DNA of 64,000 nucleotides from Nostoc sp. UHCC 0926 (GTDB lineage Bacteria; Cyanobacteriota; Cyanobacteriia; Cyanobacteriales; Nostocaceae), in NCBI RefSeq assembly GCF_028623165.1, contig NZ_CP117768.1:5832001-5896000 (forward strand), given 5' to 3'. The position numbers and the translations under genes are program-made. The notes beneath the pieces are model-generated. The model saw nothing but the letters and a program-made list of their open reading frames with translations, did not search any database and was not told where the DNA came from. Below, piece after piece: positions 1 through 8,024 of this stretch; the stretch's first letter is position 1, and every line of letters starts with the position of its first letter.

Positions 1-495
1 TTATACCACGACTATCCACTCATTTTTATTGTATGAGAATCGTTTTTAGGGGAGGGTGGGGTCTGGTGTGGTAAGTGCGTAGGTTCAGCCCCTTGTAGGC
101 ATCGCTTTCGTTTTATACTATTTTACTAGTGCTATATTATACTAAACTCGTTTTATTGTACTCCATACTGAAGAAATGATTGCTCTGATATTTAGTTATA
201 TATTTGACATTATTATCTCTATGTAGAATATCTGAAGTTTGTCAGCACAGCCTTAAGCAGAAATCACCTATCCCTGAAAATCTGCTAAACTTCACGATTC
301 TTAATCATACCAGCTTGCTTATGTGGCTGACAGAAGTCCCACAATCCAATAGGCTGATCTTAAAGCGGTGATTTTTCACAAAGCTCATCTGCACAAAAAG
401 ATAGGCTTCATTGTCCAGCACTTTTTGATGACCATGTGCAATATATTGCCTATCCTCTATGATCACTTAGTCGTTAATAACTACCTATACAGAAA
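1..495. other. Intergenic, no gene recognised
   Basis: AT-rich stretch with no convincing open reading frame. Around 76-110 it holds a degraded copy of the dispersed repeat type GTGCGTAGG..GTAGGCATCGC, which recurs near 44.3 kb. A short open frame at 368-577 has no start signal and overlaps the better gene at 496. Confidence 0.5.
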
Positions 496-825
496 ATGCC
501 CCTTAAAATCGTCCAAAACTTTGATGGCAGTTTCACTCTTGAAGCACAAGCTCAAGAAACTCTATTCAATTTATTGACAAGCGTTGCTTTCTTAAACCAA
601 ATTCGTCAACAGTTGCAGTGTGAACAAGTTAAATTTACTGAATTACTTTTCCAACCAGTTCCTTATAGCTTAACTACCACTAAAGGAATGCCAGCAGAAT
701 TTGAAAAGTATCATGAATCTGATGAGTATGCCATCATCAATGTACCACCAAATTTCATGTTTAGTGCTAAGATTTTTAAACCAAGTCGCCTTTGTGCAAT
801 TTACCAAAAATTTGGTAATGGGTAA
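496..825 (+). CDS. Small hypothetical protein
   Basis: A 109-residue protein that I do not recognise. It begins MPLKIVQNFDGSFTL and has no signal peptide or membrane segment. The composition is that of a soluble mixed alpha/beta protein, with a hydrophobic central part (FNLLTSVAFLNQI) and a Tyr/Pro-rich C-terminal half (NVPPNFMFSAKIFKP). The ATG follows an A-rich stretch without a strong ribosome site. It stands alone, about 70 bases upstream of the GIY-YIG gene on the same strand. Codon use resembles the neighbours, so it is probably real, but no function can be given. Confidence 0.55.
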   Translation: MPLKIVQNFDGSFTLEAQAQETLFNLLTSVAFLNQIRQQLQCEQVKFTELLFQPVPYSLTTTKGMPAEFEKYHESDEYAIINVPPNFMFSAKIFKPSRLCAIYQKFGNG

Positions 826-898
826 TTTTCAAGATTAATTTTTCCCTAATTAGCAATTCTCAATTCTGAAGGCAAATAGTAAGTTTGATATTTGATGT

Positions 899-1447
899 AT
901 GGCTCTTGAAACGAATCTTTCTTCTTTGGCAACCCTGGAATACATTCCTTACATTAACGATCGCGGTCAATTACCTGAACAATTTCAGAGTAAAATTGGG
1001 GTATATGCTATTTTTGACCAAGAAAAAGTACTCCAATTTGTAGGATACTCCCGTGATGTTTATCTCAGCCTCAAGCAGCATTTAGTCCGTCAGCCACAGC
1101 AATGCTATTGGGTAAAAGTTCAAACTATTGAACGCCCTAGTCGCACAATTTTAGAAAATACTGAAAATGCTTGGATTGCTGAAAATGGCAGTGTGCCTTG
1201 GGGAAATGGGGATCACAAGGAAAAATGGACTCATCCCATTGATGTGAAAGTGATAATGACACCTGAAGAACAGGCAAAATATCAAAATCCAGCTAATGAT
1301 GAATTAGCACAAATAAAAATTATTAAAAATGTGGCACGGAGAGTAGAAGCAGAAATTTCAACGCAATTGCTAGAAGTGCGTGGTTTACAAATGCAAATTC
1401 GCTTCAATCCTAAATTGAAAGAAGAAGGTTTACTAGATTTGAAATAA
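899..1447 (+). CDS. GIY-YIG domain protein
   Basis: A 182-residue soluble protein. Residues 30-110 read as a GIY-YIG fold: KIGVYAIFDQEKVLQFVGYS carries the paired GVY/VGYS strands, followed by a helix with an Arg (SLKQHLVRQ) and a conserved Glu/Asn region (ENTENAWIAENGSVPWGNG). The GIY-YIG family includes small nucleases and DNA-repair enzymes. This version has GVY and VGY in place of the canonical tripeptides, a form I associate with cyanobacterial and plant single-domain members of unknown substrate. The C-terminal 60 residues are helical and charged. It may be co-transcribed with the kinase that starts 57 bases downstream. Nuclease activity is inferred from fold only. Confidence 0.7.
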   Translation: MALETNLSSLATLEYIPYINDRGQLPEQFQSKIGVYAIFDQEKVLQFVGYSRDVYLSLKQHLVRQPQQCYWVKVQTIERPSRTILENTENAWIAENGSVPWGNGDHKEKWTHPIDVKVIMTPEEQAKYQNPANDELAQIKIIKNVARRVEAEISTQLLEVRGLQMQIRFNPKLKEEGLLDLK

Positions 1448-1504
1448 TGTAGTTTTGGGGAAAACTATCTTATAAATCTCGCTTGTAATCTTTCATGACA
1501 ATAC

Positions 1505-2962
1505 ATGACAATACAGCTGCTGAACGATCGCTATCAAGTTATCCGTACACTGGGCGCTGGTGGGTTTGGTGAAACCTATTTAGCAGAAGATACCTATATG
1601 CCTTCAAAGCGCCGTTGTGTGGTTAAACAGCTAAGACCGATTCACAACAATCCCCAAATTTACCAGATAGTGCAAGAGAGGTTTCAACGGGAAGCAGCTA
1701 TTTTAGAAGAACTCGGTGGCGCAAATGACCAAATTCCGGCATTGTATGCCTACTTTTCCTCAGGCGGACAATTTTACTTAGTTCAAGAGTGGATTGAAGG
1801 CGATACCCTAACTGGAAAACTTCAAAAGCAGGGGCTATTTAGTGAAGGCGCTGTCCAGGAATTATTCATAAATTTATTACCCGTCCTGGATTACGTTCAC
1901 TCTAAGCATATCGTTCACCGCGATATTAAACCGGATAACATCATTGTGCGTCATCGGGATGGTAAACCGGTGCTGATTGATTTTGGTGCTGTACGGGAAT
2001 CAATGGGAACAGTGGTGAATTCTCAAGGCAATCCTACCAGTTCGATTGTGATTGGTACACCTGGCTATATGCCGAGTGAACAAGCCGCAGGTAGACCAGT
2101 TTTTTCTAGTGATTTATACAGTTTAGGAATGACGGTAATTTATTTGTTGACTGGTAGACAAGCCCAACAACTAGAAACGGATTCCCAGACGGGTGAAATT
2201 GTCTGGCGACAGTATGCCAGTCATCTTAGCCCAATCATCGCAGGAGTGATCGATAAAGCGATCGCTTATCATCCGCGCGATCGCTACCCCACAGCCAGAG
2301 CAATGCTGGATACTTTGCAGAGCATAGCAAATCCTATTCCACCGACGCAACCCCTCTTGACTCAACCGACTGTACTCTCTGCACCGCCACCTCAGACAGT
2401 GCCTATCAAACCACAGCCTAACCCTCAAGGTAATAGTCAGAATAATATTTTTATCGGCAGTTTAATCGCAGGTGGGTTAATTGGTGCATCTGTGATTATT
2501 AGCCAGGTATTAACAAAATCTTCTCAATCTACAGCAGACAAAACGGTGTTACCACAAACACCGTCAACTGTCACAAGCCCCGTCATAGAAACTCCCAAAT
2601 TGATCCCAACGACCCCATTTCCTACTCAATCTACACCTACCCCAACTACATCAATACCGCCAGTTGATACCAGGGCTGTCAACACTTATTTCTGGCTTTC
2701 CCAAAGACTTGTAACTGATGCAGATTTGGATGGTAAAGACGGTTTTGAACTAGATATTATGCGAAATTCTATTTTTGCTAGTCACGGTCGCCGTTTTGAT
2801 ACTCTTGAATTACAAGATTACTTTAATAACCAACCTTGGTATCATCCTATATATTTACCAAAGGCATTTCCACTTAAATTGTTGTCAAAATTAGAGCAAC
2901 AGAATGTAGAGTATATCAGCAAATATCAAGCTCGTTACGGCTTGAGATATTTTAAGAAATAA
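1505..2962 (+). CDS. Ser/Thr protein kinase with C-terminal YARHG domain
   Basis: A 485-residue membrane-anchored kinase. Residues 10-275 are a complete Hanks-type kinase domain: glycine loop GAGGFGETY (17-25), catalytic Lys41 (VVKQL), HRDIKPDN at 138-145 and DFG at 159-161. A Pro/Thr-rich linker leads to one membrane segment (about 315-336, IFIGSLIAGGLIGASVIIS), then a second Pro/Thr linker. Residues 395-485 match the YARHG domain (MRNSIFASHGRRF, YFNNQPWY), which in known proteins lies outside the cytoplasm and probably senses cell-wall material. It therefore looks like a transmembrane receptor kinase. The substrate is unknown. A second ATG lies 10 bases upstream but in another frame. Confidence 0.93.
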   Translation: MTIQLLNDRYQVIRTLGAGGFGETYLAEDTYMPSKRRCVVKQLRPIHNNPQIYQIVQERFQREAAILEELGGANDQIPALYAYFSSGGQFYLVQEWIEGDTLTGKLQKQGLFSEGAVQELFINLLPVLDYVHSKHIVHRDIKPDNIIVRHRDGKPVLIDFGAVRESMGTVVNSQGNPTSSIVIGTPGYMPSEQAAGRPVFSSDLYSLGMTVIYLLTGRQAQQLETDSQTGEIVWRQYASHLSPIIAGVIDKAIAYHPRDRYPTARAMLDTLQSIANPIPPTQPLLTQPTVLSAPPPQTVPIKPQPNPQGNSQNNIFIGSLIAGGLIGASVIISQVLTKSSQSTADKTVLPQTPSTVTSPVIETPKLIPTTPFPTQSTPTPTTSIPPVDTRAVNTYFWLSQRLVTDADLDGKDGFELDIMRNSIFASHGRRFDTLELQDYFNNQPWYHPIYLPKAFPLKLLSKLEQQNVEYISKYQARYGLRYFKK

Positions 2963-3591
2963 GATTTTCATGATTATACCATTTCAGGAAATACCTGATA
3001 TATATCAGTAGGGGCATACTGCTTTACGCCCTGAGAACCGATGCATCTTTTGCAAATATTTTTGAGAAATGCTATAGTTTCTAAGTATATTTGCTTGGAT
3101 TTATCAAAGGATTTCTTTGCTACTTATTAGATAATATATAGGTTGGCTAGTGTAACATATTGGACAGATTACTAAATATTTAATAGCGTAAAATCGCTAA
3201 ATATCAGAGGCTAATCCTAGTGAAGTCTGTATGGAGTCAGAGATAAACTCTGTTCTTCTCCCCCAAAGTCCATCTTTAGATACTAGGCAGTTTCAGAACC
3301 AGGCATTTCTATTAAAGATATAAAATTGCTATATCTAAGATAAGCAATCCATAAGTTAAAAAAATGCCATGTTTATATTTTCTTTGTTATTTTGTATTTA
3401 ACGGGACAGTTCTTCCTGATTTGGTGGGTTTAAATAACAATTAGTTAAACGATTTCCCCCCAAAGATGCATGTAAATTCTTTGCATTGTGCTTACTTTAC
3501 TTTCCAATTTACAAGCAGAATGCAAATTGACCAGACAGATTACATGGTAATATTCCCAATCGGCAAATAGCTCATCTACTCCAGGAAAACC
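2963..3591. other. Intergenic, no gene recognised
   Basis: About 630 AT-rich bases between the kinase and the Mo-nitro_C gene, with no gene or structured RNA that I recognise. The region could hold the promoter for the small operon that follows, but no NtcA-type GTA-N8-TAC site with a matching -10 box was confidently placed. Confidence 0.4.
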
Positions 3592-3963
3592 TTGTCTACG
3601 ACTATGCTTAAAACAAAAAATCGACGTATTTTTCTGCCTGCTTTTATTAACCCTTTAGAAGAAAAGAATAAAACAGGTAGTAAAAAGCAATTTGCTCTAC
3701 CTAAATTAGATTTACTGCAACCATTACGTCAATGGCTGGATAAATTTGAGATTCAGAATCGGAAATTAGCCAGATTTATTGCTAAACTGATTCCCGCCCA
3801 GTGTCCATTCGAGCGTGATATCATGCTTTTTGGTCGCACAATAGGCCACATTCCGCCAATGTGCAAACTCAATCCGCTTTATAACGAACTTGTCTACTTG
3901 CGTTTTCGGGCCTTGTGTTATCTAGTAGATCAGTGTGGAGAGGATATTCAATCCTACTGCTGA
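3592..3963 (+). CDS. Mo-dependent nitrogenase C-terminal domain protein
   Basis: A 123-residue protein. Residues 65-120 carry the signature of the Mo-nitro_C family (CPFERDIMLFGRTIGHIPP, then CKLNPLYNELVYLRFRALCYL and ECGED-like QCGED), a small domain common in cyanobacteria and named from fusion to nitrogenase-related proteins; its biochemical role is unknown. The N-terminal 60 residues are basic and variable. I chose the TTG start at 3592 because AGGA at 3583-3586 sits five bases before it; an ATG at 3604 would be 17 bases away. It is followed after 19 bases by the cupin gene, so they probably form one transcript. Confidence 0.85.
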   Translation: MSTTMLKTKNRRIFLPAFINPLEEKNKTGSKKQFALPKLDLLQPLRQWLDKFEIQNRKLARFIAKLIPAQCPFERDIMLFGRTIGHIPPMCKLNPLYNELVYLRFRALCYLVDQCGEDIQSYC

Positions 3964-3982
3964 TAACTAGAGAAAATACAAT

Positions 3983-4255
3983 ATGGAAATTAAAATTGAG
4001 CATCAACCTACACAAAAACGCCTCAATGAATTGGGTGTTTATAAATGGGAAATTTGGAAAAAGGAAGTTTCCAAATTTCCTTGGACTTATGATTCTCAAG
4101 AAACTTGCTACTTTTTGGAAGGTGATGTAGTTGTTACTCCTAATGGTGGACAACCAGTGCAAATGGGTAAAGGCGATTTGGTGATTTTTCCTCCTGGCAT
4201 GTCCTGCATATGGGAAATTACAAGCAACGTGAAAAAACATTATTACTTTGATTAG
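3983..4255 (+). CDS. Cupin domain protein (DUF861/cupin_3 type)
   Basis: A 90-residue single-domain cupin. The core reads FPWTYDSQETCYFLEGDVVVTP, GDLVIFPPGMSCIWEI and KKHYYFD, matching the cupin_3 group that includes ureidoglycine aminohydrolase-like proteins. The usual metal-binding Glu and His positions are only partly present (E44 in QETCYFLEG is there), so a catalytic role is uncertain; small members of this type are widespread in cyanobacteria without a known function. It lies 19 bases behind the Mo-nitro_C gene on the same strand. Confidence 0.85.
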   Translation: MEIKIEHQPTQKRLNELGVYKWEIWKKEVSKFPWTYDSQETCYFLEGDVVVTPNGGQPVQMGKGDLVIFPPGMSCIWEITSNVKKHYYFD

Positions 4256-4540
4256 TAAATATACAAGAGTGATCCCCTTTATCTACTTGATGATCCCAAA
4301 GACCAACGCTTCACAACATCTCATAACTTAATTTAGATTTTTATTATATGGAAGTTCGCAGCGAGTGTCGTAGGATAAAGTGGTAGAATCCGTAAATTGC
4401 TTATATCCATATCGCTCGAAACTCGTTACGACTCCATCCCCTAAACAATATTCCTAGAAATAAATAGTCTCATTTCCTCCAAATTTGGTAGAAAGTTATT
4501 GCCAGGTTAGTGGTTGATAACTAAAAATGTGAAAGCCATT

Positions 4541-4572
4541 GATCCCCGACAACTTTTACGAAGTCGGGGATC
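4541..4572. repeat. GATCCCCGAC hairpin repeat, copy 1
   Basis: Perfect 10-bp arms GATCCCCGAC (4541-4550) and GTCGGGGATC (4563-4572) with a 12-base loop. The same arms recur at 5539-5570, so this pair brackets the creatininase-family gene. The rest of the 4256-4706 gap holds no gene that I recognise. It is not followed by a T-run, so a simple terminator role is doubtful. Confidence 0.7.
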
Positions 4573-4706
4573 TGGTGATAGCGATCGCCACCACTCTTAA
4601 TCTTGGCAGTTCATAATCGTGTTAGTGGGAGTTTAATTACAGAAAATGCTGTGTAGCAAAAAAATGTTTCGCTCCACCGTAATTTTATTGAGGAAAATAA
4701 TCAAAA

Positions 4707-5453
4707 ATGTTACTGCATTTAAGTACTTGGCAAGAAATCGAAGCTTATTTACAGCAGTCAAAGGGGATAATTTTCCCTATTGGTTCCACAGAACAACATG
4801 GACCAACCGGGTTAATTGGTACTGATGCTATTTGTGCAGAAGCGATCGCAGCTGGCGTAGGTGATGCAACTGGCGCGATCGTTGGCCCTACAATCAATGT
4901 GGGCATGGCACTGCACCATACTTCCTTTCCTGGCACAATCAGCCTGCGCCCCAGCACTTTAATTCTAGTAGTGCGAGATTATGTAACTTGTTTAGTCAAA
5001 GCTGGTTTTACCAAGTTCTACTTTATCAACGGACATGGTGGTAACATCGCTACCCTGAAAGCGGCTTTCTCCGAAACTTACGCCCATTTAGAAGATTTAC
5101 AGATTAACAATGCTCAACAGGTGCAATGTCAAGTGGCAAACTGGTTTATGTGCGGTTCTGTATATAAGCTAGCTAAAGAATTATATGGGGATCAAGAAGG
5201 TTCTCATGCAACGCCAAGTGAAGTAGCCCTTACCCAGTACGTTTATCCAGAGGCGATTAAGCAAGCGCCCCTTTCACCAGAAGTTGCAAGCGGATACAGG
5301 ATTTATGGCGCAGCTGACTTTCGAGTGCGTTATCCAGATGGACGTATGGGATCAAATCCGGCTTTAGCAACGCCAGAACACGGTAAACAACTTTATGACT
5401 TGGCGGTGAAAGAACTTAGCAATGGCTATTTAGAATTTGTGAACGCAGAATAA
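4707..5453 (+). CDS. Creatininase family protein
   Basis: A 248-residue soluble metal-dependent hydrolase. The metal ligands typical of the creatininase fold are present: Glu29 and His31 in GSTEQHGP, Asp40 in IGTDA, His110 in INGHGGN, and the Glu of GSHATPSEVA. The family includes creatinine amidohydrolase and formamide hydrolases used in riboflavin/F420-type pathways and in mycofactocin maturation; which substrate is used here cannot be read from sequence. It is free-standing, between two copies of the GATCCCCGAC hairpin, and its length is normal for the family. Confidence 0.92.
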   Translation: MLLHLSTWQEIEAYLQQSKGIIFPIGSTEQHGPTGLIGTDAICAEAIAAGVGDATGAIVGPTINVGMALHHTSFPGTISLRPSTLILVVRDYVTCLVKAGFTKFYFINGHGGNIATLKAAFSETYAHLEDLQINNAQQVQCQVANWFMCGSVYKLAKELYGDQEGSHATPSEVALTQYVYPEAIKQAPLSPEVASGYRIYGAADFRVRYPDGRMGSNPALATPEHGKQLYDLAVKELSNGYLEFVNAE

Positions 5454-5538
5454 AACTCATGGAAAGACATTGTAGAGATGCAAGTCAAATTGTGTCTCTG
5501 CATAAAATAGCAATCCTGAATCAAATGTGCATAGACAT

Positions 5539-5570
5539 GATCCCCGACTTTTTCAAAAAAGTCGGGGATC
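5539..5570. terminator. GATCCCCGAC hairpin repeat, copy 2 (possible terminator)
   Basis: Arms of 15 bp, GATCCCCGACTTTTT (5539-5553) and AAAAAGTCGGGGATC (5556-5570), separated by two bases. It lies 86 bases after the creatininase stop. A stem this stable, with a T-run inside its 5' arm, could end transcription in either direction. It could equally be a dispersed repeat, since a second copy exists at 4541. Confidence 0.55.
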
Positions 5571-5697
5571 AGCAATTTGGAATTCTGAACAATTGAAATA
5601 AGATTGCTGAATATCTTGAGAATAGTTATTTGAGAAGTCGTAACATGAGGCAATAGATTAATTATTAAGACTGAAAACTGCAACTGAGAAAAACATC

Positions 5698-6964
5698 GTG
5701 ATTAACGACTACGAAAATACTTTAACTGATTTAATCAAACTTCTCGAATCATCTCGTCGTACAGCGGCTCGTTCAGTCAATGCAATCATGACAGCTACTT
5801 ATACCAATTCTCCCTAAACTTGCACTTAATGATTATTCCTTCTTCCTTGGCGTATTTGGCGTACTTGGTGAACCAGCGCTCTCCGGCGGGTTTCCCGCCG
5901 TAGGCGACTGGTGTTAGCGCAGCGTTAGCGAGTCTTCTCCCAAAGGGAGACGCTTTAGCGCAACGAGCGTCACCCGAAGGGCGGTTCGTTTAATAAAAAT
6001 TAAGTGCATCTTCATAGCGAATTGGTATTACTGGGAAATTGGACGAAGGATTGTAGAACTTGAGCAGGGTGGAGAGAAGCGAGCCGAATATGGAGCAGCA
6101 GTCATAACAAGGCTTTCAGAAGATTTAACAGCCAGATTTAGTAAAGGTTTTTCAAAAACTAATCTAGAACAGATGCGGCGTTTTTACCTAGAATGGCAAA
6201 TTGCCCAGACACTGTCTGGGCAATTGAATTTATCTACTTTAGCTCAAGAATTTCCTTTGCCTTGGTCGCATTCTGTTCGTCTTCTTTCAGTTCACGACTT
6301 AAAATCTAGAGAATTTTATGAAACGGAAGCACTACGGGGTGGTTGGAGCGAAAGACAACTAAAAAGACAGATAGAAAGTAAATTTTATGAACGAGTAGCT
6401 CTGTCAAAAAATAAAACTGCGTTGCTGAAAAAAGGTGAAGAAAAGCAGGCAGAAGATATCTTAACCCCAGAACAAGAACTTAAAGATTCATTCGTCTTAG
6501 AATTTTTAGGATTGAAGGATGAATATTCAGAAAGTGATTTAGAACAAGCATTAATCGATAAGCTGGAATACTTTCTATTAGAATTGGGCAGTGAATTTGC
6601 TTTTGTAGGTCGTCAGAAACGTTTGCGCGTTGGCGATGAATGGTACAGGATTGATTTATTATTTTTTCATCGGGTGTTGAAATGTCTGATAGTAATTGAT
6701 TTGAAGCTGGGTAAACTTACACCTGCTGATACTGGACAAATGAATTTTTATGTGAATTATGCTAGAGAACATTGGACATACCCTGGAGAAAATCCTCCTG
6801 TTGGTTTGATATTGTGCAGTGAAAAAGATGAAGCTGTTGCACACTATGCATTAGACAACTTACCCAATATTTTAGCCAGAGAATATCAACTAAAATTACC
6901 TAATGAAGAAAAGCTGGCTGCACAAATAGAAGAAGCCAGGAAGTCTATAGAAGAAAAAATGTAG
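5698..6964 (+). pseudogene. DUF1016 (PDDEXK nuclease, YhcG-like) gene broken by an insertion
   Basis: The reading frame starts at GTG 5698 (VINDYENTLTDLIKLLESSR) and runs to an in-frame TAA at 5815. The same protein resumes in a different frame at 6029 (TAC TGG GAA ATT GG..) and continues through 6173 to 6964. Between them lies a 226-bp insertion (5802-6027). Removing it and one copy of the TTA target restores MTATYWEIGRRIVELEQGG, the conserved start of DUF1016. The 3' part keeps the nuclease-like core (EFAFVGRQKRLRVG, YRIDLLFFH, LIVIDLKLGKLTPADTGQM), whose D..DLK residues fit PD-(D/E)XK. An intact product would be about 346 residues, normal for the family. These proteins often sit with restriction or abortive-infection genes. 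The remaining 263-residue frame from 6173 lacks the N-terminal domain. Confidence 0.9.
5802..6027. mobile_element. 226-bp mini-element (MITE-like) with 3-bp target duplication
   Basis: The ends are perfect inverted repeats TACCAATTC (5802-5810) and GAATTGGTA (6019-6027), with a second conserved block GCACTTAAT / ATTAAGTGC just inside. The insert is flanked by TTA at 5799-5801 and 6028-6030, a direct target duplication, and interrupts the DUF1016 frame. It encodes nothing. Its middle is made of GC-rich short palindromes (for example GGCGGGTTTCCCGCC and CTCCCAAAGGGAG) of the kind scattered through Nostoc genomes. The same TACCAATTC end appears at 63613, where it also truncates a gene. Confidence 0.85.
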
Positions 6965-6965
6965 C

Positions 6966-7659
6966 TCAAGCCTCCTTTTGTTGAAACTGGTTCAATAACC
7001 AAGCTCCAACTTGAGATAGATTGATTTCACGGCTACGGTGTAAAGCCTCCTCTAAAATAGCGATCCCAGGAAATACCTGTGATTCCTGAATACGTTTACT
7101 ACCCTGCTCTGCGATCGCATAGGCGATGATTTGGGCATTTTGGACATCCACTACCCAGTATTCAACAACACCCAACTCTTCATAGAGCGTAGACGCGTTC
7201 GCGGAGCGTCTCGTAGAGAAGCGGCTTGTCGTCAGACATCGCTTTGTACCCAAGTCATCTAACAGAGATGTTTTCGCAATCTCAATCACTAAATCTGGTG
7301 CAGGATAACGATCAAGGTTGACAATTCCTGTACCTGCTGGGATAGTTTGGGCGCTTTCTCTGAGGTAATACGCTACATCGGGCTGACAGTCCTGAACACC
7401 AGTTTTACGAAAAGTCGTTGTGTCTAAACCTGTCGCCAGTATTCCTTTAAGTGCTGCAAATAGAGTCACTGCAATAAATAATTACAACATGGTCTTTACC
7501 ATGATCAAAACTAACTGGTGCCATCTCCAGTCTCATGTGCCCCTTATAGTAGTAACTCTTTGCCTTCTCGTTGAGCAAGTTAGCGATCGCTTCCTCATAC
7601 TCTTGCCAAGAAGTTGGAATCCATGTATCTGTCGGTAACTGGGTCTGAGTTTCACTCAT
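6966..7659 (-). pseudogene. Uma2 family endonuclease (DUF820), frameshifted
   Basis: The protein starts at 7659 (MSETQTQLPTDTWIPTSWQE) and follows Uma2 up to SFDHGKDHVVIIY. The frame then breaks near 7471-7480, and the rest is read one base off (VTLFAALKGIL onward) to the stop at 6966. One extra T in the run ATTATTTATTGC explains it: removing it gives the continuous VVIIYAVTLFAALKG. Family residues follow (DVAYYL, APDLVIEIAKTS, YWVVDV). Inside the second part, between TKR and LYEELGVVEYW, about 55 bases of a dispersed palindromic repeat are inserted in frame. The Uma2 family is widely amplified in cyanobacteria. The stop is one base from that of the convergent DUF1016 gene. Confidence 0.85.
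7185..7240. repeat. Dispersed palindromic repeat inserted in the Uma2 gene
   Basis: The stretch GTAGACGCGTTCGCGGAGCG and following CTCGTAGAGAAGC is the same GC-rich iterated sequence seen near 41.16 kb and 37.2 kb. On the minus strand it encodes a run containing RFSTRRSANAST between two conserved parts of the Uma2 protein. Its boundaries are approximate, placed where family similarity stops and resumes. Confidence 0.7.
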
Positions 7660-7710
7660 TGTCTAACCCTTATGCCAGTAAGCTATATCTCTTGTAACTC
7701 AAATTCTAAA

Positions 7711-7983
7711 CTTCTAGCTCAACTCTTTAACCTCTGAAGCCAAATTTTCGAGTTCTGAAGGGAATGTTTGAGCTTCTGAACTGGGAAGTTCGACCTTTTT
7801 GCTCGAACGTTGAGCCTCTGAACTCGGAAGTTGAGCCTTTGAACTCGGAAGTTACACCTTTTTGCTCGAACGTTGAGCCTCTGAACTCGGAAGTTGCACC
7901 TTTTTGCTCAAACGTTGAGCTTCTGAAGTTTAAGTTTCAGGTTCTGAGGTTAAAACTCGAAGGTATAAGGTTGGATGATGGTG
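7711..7983 (+). repeat. 21-bp tandem repeat array A1
   Basis: Thirteen consecutive 21-bp units, exact in phase. Two unit types alternate in the middle, with cores TGCTCGAACGTTGAGC and TGAACTCGGAAGTTGAGC; units at both ends are more diverged. The array ends in GGTTGGATGATG. Because 21 is a multiple of 3 the array is open in frame and would encode a heptad pattern (PFCSNVE, PLNSEVE), but the same holds in other frames, so I read it as DNA structure rather than a gene. It shares units and its terminal motif with array A2 (12325-12597) and units with A3 (30741-30971). Confidence 0.9.
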
Positions 7984-8024
7984 ATTGAAGAGGCGGTTTT
8001 CTGATTACCAGAAAGGTGATTGAG

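Noticed and set aside
368..577. 69-codon frame overlapping the first gene
   Set aside because: Out of frame with the better-supported gene at 496 and lacks a start signal.
6173..6964. 263-residue protein as an intact gene
   Set aside because: It is the 3' part of the DUF1016 gene; the true start and first domain lie upstream of the inserted element.
7764..7988. Open frame through array A1 encoding heptads PFCSNVE/PLNSEVE
   Set aside because: The frame stays open only because 21 bp is a multiple of three; array A2 is open on both strands. No ribosome site and no conserved non-repeat part.
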